From Molanna angustata (lineage: Eukaryota > Arthropoda > Insecta > Trichoptera > Molannidae): DNA of 64,000 bases. Within the stretch, counting starts at the first letter, position 1; each line of letters opens with the position of its first letter. The notes beneath the pieces were generated by a model, which saw nothing but the letters and a program-made list of their open reading frames with translations, was not told the DNA's origin and made no database searches. The DNA lies in the NCBI GenBank assembly GCA_963576475.1, contig OY754969.1, forward strand, positions 26,302,958 through 26,366,957. Direction: 5' to 3'. The position numbers and the translations under genes were made by a program. This document shows positions 36,253 to 48,400 of the stretch, in pieces.

Positions 36253-36260
36253 GCGGGAAA
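36253..36260. promoter_or_regulatory. E2F-type site
   Basis: GCGGGAAA is the exact complement of the TTTCCCGC form of the E2F/DP consensus. It lies 142 bp upstream of the PolD1 ATG, in AT-rich DNA where a GC-containing 8-mer is unlikely by chance. Confidence 0.55.
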
Positions 36261-36383
36261 ATAACACATTCGTTGATTCGTTCCATTCGTTCTTTATCTG
36301 TCAAATTGACAAACATTTACAAGGTGAAGTAATTTAGATTTTATGAAAAATATTATATCAATATCTATTTAGATAGTAAATAT

Positions 36384-36391
36384 TATCGATA
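36384..36391. promoter_or_regulatory. DRE palindrome
   Basis: TATCGATA, within the longer palindrome TTATCGATAA, is the exact core bound by DREF at fly replication genes. It ends 10 bp before the PolD1 start codon, which puts it in the 5' UTR or at a very short leader. Confidence 0.6.
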
Positions 36392-36401
36392 AAGTGTAAT
36401 T

Positions 36402-39400
36402 ATGGATAAGAAAAGACATTCGTTTAAAGGCCCTCCGGCCAAACGCATTCGGTATGTATGGTATATTGCACGGTTTGCTAAATTTTCTTAAACCCAATTA
36501 AAAATATTGTAATGTGAATATATGTAGTTAAAATTCTTTTAGGTAAGAATTGTATCGTGAATGTTTAAACTGTAAAATGAATTTTTTTTAGAAGTGGAGA
36601 TGATGATGACGAAGAATTTTCAAGCACTTTTGAGCAACAACTGTACGACATGGATTTTTCCGAATCTCCCGTGGATTCTCAAGAATGTGTTACAGGACAG
36701 GTATTTTATTTATAAACAAACTTAATACACCATAAAATGAAATGTGAAGGTTTGAAAAAATTATATACTACCATTAACAATGAAAATGTAAACACATCGA
36801 AATGCCTAATTTGTGCAATATTCTACTTGCTTTCATGAGTTTAGTAATCATAATTACAAAATCTAATGCTACTGAAAAATATGTTATATCTCAGAAAAAA
36901 ACATGTATATTTTTGATTCAAAAGACTAGTTTTACAGTATGCCACTTAATAATACAGTACAATTTCTCTAATCTGACATATCCAGGTTTTGAAAAAACCA
37001 TTGATCTCATTTGTATTTTATTAATGAACAACTACTAATATGTACCTATATACAAACATACAAATTTTTATTCCAGTAATCAAAATTCTGAGATTTTCTT
37101 TATACTGTATTACACGTGTATAAAAAAATGTATTTAATCCACAATAATTTGGTAATAGGGACCGGAAACTAGAAATACCAACATTAAATGGTCAAGACCT
37201 AAACCACAAAGTCTGGATCCTACCAAAGATTGTCTCACATTTCAACAGATTGATATTGATCATTACAATGGAGACCCTCTGCCAGGAATGCCCGGATCTC
37301 AGGTAAACAATTCATACATTTTATACATTCACCAAATTAAGCATAAATGCTTGTACTGTAGGCAAATAAAATCAGTCGAAGCAACCAGGGTGGAGTTCAA
37401 ACTCTCCATCACTGGGTTACTAAGCTAACGCACGATGCCCGCCCTATGCTTCAATTTTTGCTGATTTATAGTTCTGTCGAAACTGATTTATAGTTCTGTC
37501 ACAACTAGGTATAATATGTGGTTTCTTGTGTCGTAGCCTTATTTAATGTGGACATATTTTGTCAATTCTCATAAATATTTATTATAAAAAAATGTTTATA
37601 CATTAGTTTCTACTAATGTATATATTTGAGTTTGTTTATGTAAGTAGGATCAGAACAAAGTTTGTCGCTCTGTCTCTGAACCATCTTTTTTATTGTAAAT
37701 ACACAGTTTGAGACAAATATATTATGTATTTGATATTATTAAAAAATAATATTCAAGTGCAATTTTAAATAAAACGTTCAACAATCCCAAAATAAATTTA
37801 AGGTGAAGAAGTGTCTTATATGAAAATTTTATTTTAGTTCCAGTGGTAATGAAACTGTTTTTTTATTTTTTTTTCAAATAGAGTGAATATGTCCTCGTGT
37901 CAAGTACGAGGACATATTCATTCTTATGGACATATTCATATGTGTACTTCCTCATACATTCCCTAAATTCTTGCATGTTGTAGGTGGACAAAATCAGTTG
38001 AGAATGATATCAGTAATTTACGAATAACATCCAATACCATTTTTATTTTAGCATAATTATTGACCTTTTTAAATATTTATTTTCAGTTGGCTCCTGTACC
38101 TATAATGAGAATGTTTGGAGTCACTATGGAAGGAAATTCAGTTTGCTGTCATGTTCATGGATTCACTCCTTATTTCTATGTCACAGTCCCAGTTAATTTT
38201 GTGGAAGAATCGTGTCATAAGTTAAAGGTGTTTTAATTATATATATTGAAAAATTTTATTTGTATTCAATTAAAGCTTGTTGACTTTTGTGGCTCACTTG
38301 GTTAGATCTACAAAAAAATAATAACTACTTCCTAGCGCCCTGCGCACATAGTGAATTTATTCCCATATGACAATTTCTTCTGACTAACAAATGTTTCCAG
38401 TCCAAAGAAGCAATATTTTTGCGAGAAATGAATTTAAATTAATTTCTCTTCTGCTGGGGATTGAATCCAGGACGCCTGCATAGAAGCCAAACGGCTAACC
38501 TACTGTTCCACGGCGGTTGGTTAACTCTTGAGCAAAAGATTTCGGGTCCAATGCCACCAAATACACCCTGTTGCTGGTTACCCCACATTATGGGATATAA
38601 ACTTTTTTTCATTCAATTTTAGCCTTATGTTTTCATTTAAACATTCTACTACATTTGATTTTGACATAACAGAAATTTGTCATTCATTATGCAATTGTAT
38701 AGTGCCACCATCAATATTTTCATGTGAAGCCGACCGCCGTGGCACGGTTGGTAAGCCGTTCAGTTTCTGTGTGGGCGTCCTGGGTTCAATTCCCAGCAGA
38801 GGAGAAATTTATTTAAATTCATTTCTCACACAAATATTGCTTCTCTGGGCAGGAAACACTGGTTAGTTGGAATAAATTGCCATACGGCAATAAACTTGCC
38901 ACTTGCGTAGGGTGCAAGGAAGTGTTCATTATTATTATTAATCTTGAATGTGGCTGATGCATGCAAGTAGATTATATATGTGGGTATGAGATCATGTACA
39001 CAAAAAGATTATTTTATCAGAATAAGAAGGTATGCTCTAAAGTGGTTTTAATTTATTTGTAATGCTTCTCGAACAACTAACAGGTTGTATTTTGTCAAAT
39101 ATTAATTTAACACACACCCAATAAGAAGTTTCCACTTTCTGGATACTTGATGATGTATATTGTCTCACAATGCTTTTGTCTTGTTCATAAATGATTGACA
39201 AATAAACTGAATGTAACGGGTCTATGAAAGAAAAGGATAGCATCACAAAAAGGAAACAGTCATAATGAGCCTGAAAAATCGACAAGCATTTACGAGGCAG
39301 TGCTAAATTATGATAGTTAGTTTTCTTTGTATATCCCATTGGCTTGATATTATGTGTGTGTATTTATTTTATATGTAACGAGAAAGATTTTTTTTCTAGA

Positions 39401-42400
39401 TGTCTCTGAATAAGGCAGTGTTAGAGGACATGCGTTCAAACAAAGATAATGTAACAGAAGCTGTCTTAGAAGTAAAGTTGGTTCAAGCACTATCATTGAT
39501 GTACTACAAAGGAGATGAACCAGTAAAGTTTGCAAAAATATCTGTCGCTCTTCCAAAACTTATTGCCGCTGCAAAGAGATTACTCGAGAAAGGAGCAGAC
39601 TCCCATTGCCTAATGGATCCGTCCTTTTATGAATCAAATATTGATTTCGATATAAGGTTATTTATTTAATAGTCGTAATTAAATTGCATAAATGCCATTG
39701 TGATCATTTTGAGTAAGCTTTTTTTATTTACAAATGATTTATAAAAAAATATTTCACTAAATCATTTTAAAATGTTTTTGTGGAATAATTTTGTAGGTTC
39801 ATGGTAGATACTGATGTTGTCGGTTGTAGCTGGATTGAATTGAAGCCTGGTTCTTGGAAAATTAGAAATAAAAGTACTTGTTTGACCAGATGTCAATTAG
39901 AAGTTGACGTTGCTTGGAATGAATTTATTGCCCATCCTCCTGAGGGAGAATGGGGAAAAGTAGCTCCATTCCGAATATTGAGCTTTGATATTGAATGTGC
40001 TGGAAGAAAAGGTAATTATTTCATTTTAAGTAGCTGTATTTATATGTTGGGTCTGGGATTTGAATTTATGATATGTTTAATGTGAAAAATCAAAACATGA
40101 ATAAATAACAGATCTATGACAATATAATCGCAAAAATGAACGACTATCCGGAAGAAATCAGAAGAGACAGCTGAACATCCACTCAGGAAAGTCCACTTTC
40201 ACAAACAGATCATGTAACCTAATACAATATTATAGATCTGTTTGTGGGAAAATTATTTTTTAGCATTTTTGCAATGTCACAGATAAATTACGAGACACAC
40301 AAAATTTGGTATTAACTTTTTACTGTGAATTATTTTTAACTTGGTATTAACAGTTTATTTTTTATGTTTTTAGGGATATTTCCTGAACCTCAGCACGATC
40401 CAGTTATTCAAATAGCAAATATGGTTATTCGTCAGGGAGAGTTGGAACCTTTTGTCAGAAATGTTTTCTCTCTCAATACTTGTGCTCCGATCGTTGGATG
40501 TCAAGTATTAAACTTCCAATCTGAAAGAGTAAATCATCATTAATTTATTTATAGACAATTCATGATGAATATATTTAAATTATTTTAATATTTAAAATCT
40601 TTGGATTCTCGCTTTCAGTTTTGTAATTATCTTGTGAGAATATTCAGCTTGCCTGTTGATGAATGTTTTTATTTTATTTCAGGAAATGTTAGCAAAATGG
40701 TCAGACTTCATTCGTGAACTTGATCCGGACATAATAACAGGCTACAACATTAATAACTTTGATCTGCCATATTTACTAAACAGAGCCAGACATCTAAGTG
40801 TAAATCATTTTGATTTCTTAGGAAGAATCACAAATATTAGGTATTGTTATTTCTTTTAATTAGTATTATACAAATTACATACTTTATCTTAGTATTATAC
40901 AAATTACATACTTTATCTTAGTATTATACAAATTACATACTTTATCTTAAATTTTCTTCTCATTTATATATTCCTAATCCTATCGACAATTGTTGCACTA
41001 TGTCATTAGTTTGGTAAAAATGTATATAGTGATATATAACATTATCTTGAAAATAAATAACCGATTGACATACATTTAAGTTTTTATGTATTGCCAATTT
41101 TTTTCTTGAACTCTGTGCATTTCAGATCTGTTATCAAAGATGCTGTGCTGCAGTCAAAGCAAATGGGCCGACGGGAGAATAAAAACATCAATATGGAAGG
41201 ACGCGTGCCTTTTGATCTGCTGTTGGTTCTGGTGAGAGATTATAAACTGCGATCTTATACTCTCAATGCTGTCAGTTATCATTTTCTTCAGGAGCAGAAG
41301 GAGGATGTACACCATAGTATTATATCAGATTTACACAAAGAAAGTGATCAAACTAGAAGAAGGTTTAACATTTTTTGATTTTGCATAAATATACATATTT
41401 ATTTGGTATGCTTTGTCCTTATTATTGGATAGGTGGATTTAATTGTGTTGTTCACCATTGATTAGCACTGCTGCTATATTTATATGGAAATCTTGAAAAA
41501 GTCCATAACATAGCAATATAATATAATTTTCATGTGTATATTGCAACACCAAGAGCTAACATTTCCTACTCTTAACTGCATTACAAATTTACAGCCATAT
41601 TAATAGAGAAGATGAGGCCATTACTTATCAATATAAGAGGGAAAAAACAGTGGTCTTCGATATATAATAACCATTCAATTAGTATCATAGCTTCACTCAT
41701 TCAATAATAAAACAGTGGTCTTCGATATATAATAACCATTCAATTAGTATCATAGCTTCACTCATTCAATAATAAAACAGTGGTCTTCGATATATAATAA
41801 CCATTCAATTAGTATCATAGCTTCACTCATTCAATAATAAATTATAACAATTTTTAGACACTTGATTTGTTTTTCTTTTTAACATTACATTATATTATGT
41901 ATTGAGTATTAACTAATCTCAGTAAGAAATAAAAAAAAAAACAAATAAAACGCAGTTTTTGTAATTTATAGTTGCACCCTGTTGCAGTAATAACTATTAA
42001 TTTGTGAATTTAGAGTCTGTTTCAGTTTATAATTGTTTACTGAGAGAAGTGTGGAGGAATTCATAGATCAAGGACTTTGAATCCCTCCACGATATATAAT
42101 ATATACATATTTTTATTGCAGACTTGCTATGTATTGCTTGAAAGATGCATATCTCCCACTACGCCTTTTGAATAAATTAATGTGTATAATCAACTACATG
42201 GAGATGGCGAGAGTAACAGGAGTTCCTCTCGGTTGTCTTCTTACTAGAGGGCAACAGATTAAAGTTGTTAGTCAATTACTAAGAAAGGTTTGTTTTTGAT
42301 AAAAAAATTATTCAATAGTTATTATATCCATTATAATAAATTTTAGTTTTAAATAATCCTTCTCTGTTTATATTTCTTTGAGGTACATTCAAGAATCCTT

Positions 42401-45400
42401 ATTATCTACCATTTTGTGTAAGAAAAAGCAACTTCTGTATACTCTATTTTCCCTTATATGAGCATATGAGTATATTTATGTTACCATACCATCACGCCAT
42501 TTCCCTATTTGGGGTAGGCAGAGAGAACCGAACGCCAGACTCCTCTCTCTTGACATACATTCCTCGCTTCATTCACATCCATACATCGTCTCATACACGC
42601 TCTTCTATTATTCTTACTTCTAACATCACCATCTTTCAAAATCCCATTTATGTGATCGTGCCAACTTTTTCTTGGCCGACCTCTACTTTTCGTTCCTCTT
42701 TTATCAGCCTTGTATACTTTTTTTGTCAGACGGTCATCACTCATTCTTTCTATGTGGCCGAACCACCTTATATTTAGTATATTTATGTTAATAATGGAAT
42801 TTACACAAATGCTAGTTCATCTTTTTCATAATCCTTCACATGGGTGGAACTTGATGAATTTAAATATGTTACTTTTTCTATTCACTTTTATTTACAACAT
42901 ATATTTATTAAAACAATACATAACCTTCTTCTTCGTTTCCTCAATGCTGAGGGTCATGATCTATGGGGCCGCTAATGAACAGAACTAGTCGCCTCCAGTC
43001 CTCTGCCCTCTGCAGCTCGCACCGCCGAATAAACCATCGCGCAGGAGATCTGTCTCTACTTCTTTTGCCTGGTACACTTCCTGTGATAATACTTTTTTCC
43101 AGGTAACCTGGCTCTCTCCTGGCGATGTGTGAACAAAGAAGCTCAATACCCGGCGGCTGCATACTGTAGACAATCTTTCTTTTATTTTGTTACATAATAT
43201 GCCACGATAATACTTCAGTGAGCGTCTCACCAATAACGAATCACTCTTTGTTGCGTCACTTGCCCATATACACACCGACACTCTCTCTATCTCGCTCTCA
43301 CATATACACACTGACACTCTCTCTATCTCGCTCTCACATATCATTTGCGTATCTTACATTTTTATAGACCATCATAATTTTTCTTTTCTTAAATATAACT
43401 TTTGAGTATAATTCCTATCTTTCTTAGTAATGTTTTTGTTTCAAGTAATAAAAATGTATTATTTTAGGCAAAAATTTCGGGATATCTGATGCCGGCATAT
43501 CATGGTACAGGTTCAGACGATCAATTTGAAGGTGCTACTGTTATTGAGCCCAAGAAAGGATATTATGCTGATCCTATTTCTACTTTAGATTTCGCTTCTC
43601 TATATCCCAGCATTATGATGGCGCATAATCTTTGCTACACAACTCTATTACCTGCACACTTGAAGGAAAAGCTAGAGTAAGAATTTAAATTTGATAATAT
43701 TTACCACAGACAAATAATCTATAGATATGACAAAATCAAAATTTTTTGGTACACACCGCCACCAACATTTGGTGGCAATCAATATATCGTATTTGAATAT
43801 TTTCGGAATGGTTTGGAATGAAAATTGAAACAGTATTCAGACTAATATCAGAAAATACATGTTGTTAACATAACCAAATACTTTTACTGCTATATAAATG
43901 TGTCATTTATATTCATTTTTTTATAAACATTAAATGTGTTTGAGATACCCACGTTCCACCTCACTTTGTGTACCAATCCCTTGGCCTAAAGTCATGGCTT
44001 ATGTCAGCTCTGTATATTCCTTACTGTGTGGTATTTAAATACGATTATATTGATATTCAGGATCTCATCTGACTTCTGTTTTGGTATTCCGGGTTAAATT
44101 TTTTAACAGATGAAAATAATTAAAGTGGTCATGGTAATTTATTTTCGAATACATTGAAATAAATGATAGATTTTTTTATTTACCATGTGATTTCATTATA
44201 ATTAACTTTTCGGATTTAGTAAACTATGGTCTGTTGAAATATATATTTTTCAAAAATTAAGTAAGACATTTTTCTCTGAATTCAAGAGTAATTACTCTTA
44301 GGCTTGGTTCAGAGGAATCCGCACGGATACAAACTACTCTAATCAACTGCATGGAAATTGTCTGCATTAGCATCATTATATTAGCTGTCCGCGCAGGCAG
44401 CTGGAACAAATATAAATTTTTAACAAATTATGCGCGGTTGATCCAAGTGGTTTGCATCCGCGCGGATTCTGCTTGTCTGAACTAGGCATTAAACAGAGTT
44501 TATTAAACAGACTATCAAAAAGCAAGATGATAGATGTTTGTTCTTAAAATAAATTATTAAATCAGCAAGGTCAAGATGTAATTATATTGTTTGTATAAAT
44601 CTATAAGTGTTTGTTAAGTTGACATTTTTTTTTGTTATTTTAGGCTCACTGATGATCAAATAACTAAAACACCCCTAAACAACTTGTTTGTTAAGTCAAC
44701 TGTTAGAAAGGGTTTACTTCCTGAAATTTTAGAGTCGTTACTTAGTGCCAGAAAAAGGGCAAAGGCGGAACTGAAAGAAGAGAAAGATCCTTTTAAACGT
44801 TCTGTCCTAGATGGAAGACAGTTGGCTTTGAAGATTAGTGCTAACTCTGTGTATGGATTTACTGGTGCTCAAGTAGGAAAGTTGCCGTGTCTGGAAATTT
44901 CAGGGGTATGATATTAATTTGTTCGACTGATTAAAAAATATTAGCATGTTTTTTCCCGGAAGACTACCAAAGATATGGAAGGAAATCTGGACGTTAGCTT
45001 TCCAAGAGTAACTTCAGAGGAAGAATAGGGGGCAAGTCTAGTCAAATGGCGGAATAAAAACCCTCCATTTAGATATTTGATTTTTAAAATTTTTAAAACG
45101 TGGGTTACCATGGAACTGGACTTGCCCTGCTGATCTCTACGATTTACATAGAGAAGAAGTTTTGTTATTTACTTCGTTTAAGTAGCAAATAGTAGGTACA
45201 GAAGGAAAAAACATTTGACCTTTTGTACTTTATTCAGTATTAATCTTGAAGGCAGCAAAGTGATATATCTCATCCTCCACTCACAAATAAAAACTGTGTC
45301 TCCACTGGGAATCGAACCCAGGACCCTTGGCTCAGTAGTCAGATATCATACCAACTGAGTCACGAAAGCCGATTATTCATTATTTTAAACAATATTTTTT

Positions 45401-48400
45401 AGTAAAATCAAACGATCTAGGACCCTTGGCTCAGTAGTTAGATATCTAACCAACTAAGTCACGAAAGCCGATTATTTATTATTTTAATCGATATTTTTTA
45501 GTAAAATCAAACCTTCGGCTTCGGCTTTGGCCAAAGGTTATGGCTAAGGCCGAACAATCGGCTTCGGCCAAAATCTGACCTTCGGTCGGACACTACAAAT
45601 TATGTCTCCCAAGTTCAGGTTCTCCCGGAGAATGTGTCCTCTGTCATTCGGTTCTGCAACCATCCCCTCCCCCCTCCAATATATTATGAAGGAGATCCTC
45701 ATGTCGCAACATTTGGCCTATCCAATTTACATATCCAATTTTCAATATGGTGTTTAAAATGTACCTGGTTTTTGTGATTCTGCTGAAAACCTCATCATTA
45801 GTAATGCGGTCCCTCCAAGATATATATAGTATAGCTATCATAAAAGAACTTGAACCCATCATATGGGTGTGCAGAATTGCAAATTTGTGTCTTTTTGATC
45901 AGTTGGTATGTGTGCGAACCGCCCCTCTCCACGGTGAAAAGGCTCAAGAAGTTTGGGGGCTTTTGTATTTATCGGTATATATATTTTAAGATTTATTTAT
46001 TTGATGCAAAATAATATTTATTTATTTACAAGATCAACGCTCATATGAGTATTTACAAAATTTAATTTTACAAGAAAAAACAAATATGTGCATTAAAATT
46101 ATATCAAAAAATAAAAAATATTTTTACATAAGTATAGAAACGAAAAACAAAAAAAAAATACTCAACAAAATTTTAAAACAACAAATTACTCTGAACAAAA
46201 TTAAAAAAAAAAATAGAAATTTATAGAACAAACAGCAAAAAAACAAACAAGTTAAAGTACTTATAGTAATAAATAAATACACAAAAGAAAATACTCAGAA
46301 AAATAATAATAAATGGTAGGTACATAGGTGTATAATATTTCTTATAATTAATACATTTTTATATCATATGTATTACTCTACTGTAAGATGGCCTCAGAAC
46401 ACTTTATTTTTGCAGAGTGTTACTGCATACGGACGAACCATGATAGAGCAGACCAAACAAGAAGTGGAGCAGAGATACACCAAAGCTAATGGATATGATG
46501 AAGATGCAGTCGTGATATATGGGGATACTGATTCTGTGATGGTAAAGTTTGGCGTGAAAACTTTGGAAAAGAGTATGGAGTTAGGACGAGACGCTGCAGA
46601 GTATGTTTCGTCCAAATTTGTCAAACCCATCAAATTGGAATTCGAAAAAGTCTATTTTCCATATTTGCTAATCAACAAAAAAAGATATGCTGGTATGATA
46701 CATGTCATTATTAATTTATTGATTTTGTTTGAAGTCTTGTGGTTCAGGGCTGTGTTGACTGACAATGAACGTTGCGTGAAATTAGTGACCCTTTAAGCTG
46801 TTCATAATGACTGGAAACTAACGCTCGAAAGACACTCTTGTTAAATAGTCGGGTTAAAAATTGCTGACAGATTTAGTATCTGTTGACTTCTATTTTATCT
46901 GTCAAATGATGACTTATATTTGTTTCTGTGGTATCTATTATGTCAGTTGACATTATTTATGATGAAAATATGCATTCACTAAGAGGTTTATTTATAAAAA
47001 TATCATTCAATAATTTCCAATAAAAGGTCAGAGATCATTGTTTACTCCACTGCCCAATTGTTGTCTTTCAATTAAAATATATCCTAAAAATACACATGAA
47101 TTTAAATGACATTTGACATTTAAAACTCCCGATGCTGTGTTCAGATTGAAACACCGCTCGAAAGCGTTCAGTGAGATTTGTGTAAAAAACATCATAATTT
47201 GCAACTTCAGGTACATCCTACGTCCGACGTTGAGTGTTGTATCTGAACACAGCCCAGGGTAAGAAACACAACATGTGATTGAAAATCAATCATAATTCGA
47301 CTTATTAATTCAGATGGGTCAGTGGTCGAATGTTTATTGCGCTGGATTAGTCATTGAATGGTCGCTAATTTGAATCCTGTCATAACCAATTTTATTCACC
47401 TTCAGCATTGATTTCAATCAATTTTGTCTAGTTTAGGAAATATTTACTTTTTTAACCCTTGGTGTGTTTGACCTTGTCCGCAAATTGCTTAACAATGATT
47501 TTTTTTTTATTAAATCTATGTAATTATCTGGTTTTAGGATTATATTTTACGAGGCCAGATAAGTATGACAAGATGGATTGTAAAGGTATAGAAACTGTAA
47601 GAAGAGATAATTCACCTTTGGTATCAAACATGATGAATACATGTCTTCAAAAATTATTAATTGATAGGTATTTTATATTTCTTTTTATATATTTTAATAC
47701 CATTAAATGGGGTTTTAAATCCTAATTATAATGATTTATTATTTTTTTTACTCAGTATACTGATGGACTTTTTACCATCAGGCAATTTCTTCTTTGAATT
47801 AAAATTATACGATATAAGTCAGTCATCTTACATTCCCAAAGTCGATATTAGATTTCTAAGATTAAACCTTTATTATCAATTAAAATAAATAATATCTAAA
47901 TTATTGTTATGATTCTGTATTGAATGTAATATATTTTTCAAGGGATCCAACAGGTGCTGTAAATTACGCTAAACAAATAATATCAGACCTCTTGTGCAAT
48001 CGAATAGACATATCTCAGCTAGTTATCACTAAGGAATTGTCCAAAAATGATTACACCGCAAAGCAGGCCCACGTAGAACTAGCGAAGAAAATGAAAAAGC
48101 GGGATCCTGGGACTGCTCCTAAACTTGGAGATCGGGTACCATATGTATTGTGTGCAGCTTCAAAAAATACTCCAGCCTATATGAAAGCTGAGGTACTTAA
48201 GTATAATATATAGACTTTTGTTATTTCATGATACATTAAACTAGTTTTTTGAAATATTTTGTACAAATAAAAGAAAAAAACAATCCATTATTTATGTATT
48301 TTATATTATTTTTAGGATCCTATTTATGTATTAGAAAACAGCATTCCTATTGATTTCAACTATTATTTGGAGAACCAATTGTCTAAACCTCTTCTTAGGA

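Larger units (their letters stand above)
36049..36401. promoter_or_regulatory. shared divergent promoter of HIP14 and PolD1
   Basis: Only 353 bp separate the two start codons, so both 5' UTRs and core promoters must lie here. It contains an E2F-type site and a DRE, annotated separately. No TATA box at a clear distance from either gene was picked out. Confidence 0.7.

Noticed and set aside
40128..40285. Small inverted repeats in PolD1 intron 6 (CACAAACAGAT / ATCTGTTTGTG)
   Set aside because: Short arms and no clear ends or target duplication, so not called as a MITE.
40861..41839. CRISPR-like direct repeats
   Set aside because: Units are contiguous without spacers, and they lie in introns of a eukaryotic gene.
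45510..45600. CTTCGG/GGCCGAA-rich stretch in PolD1 intron 12
   Set aside because: Repetitive and partly palindromic, but no boundaries or family could be supported.
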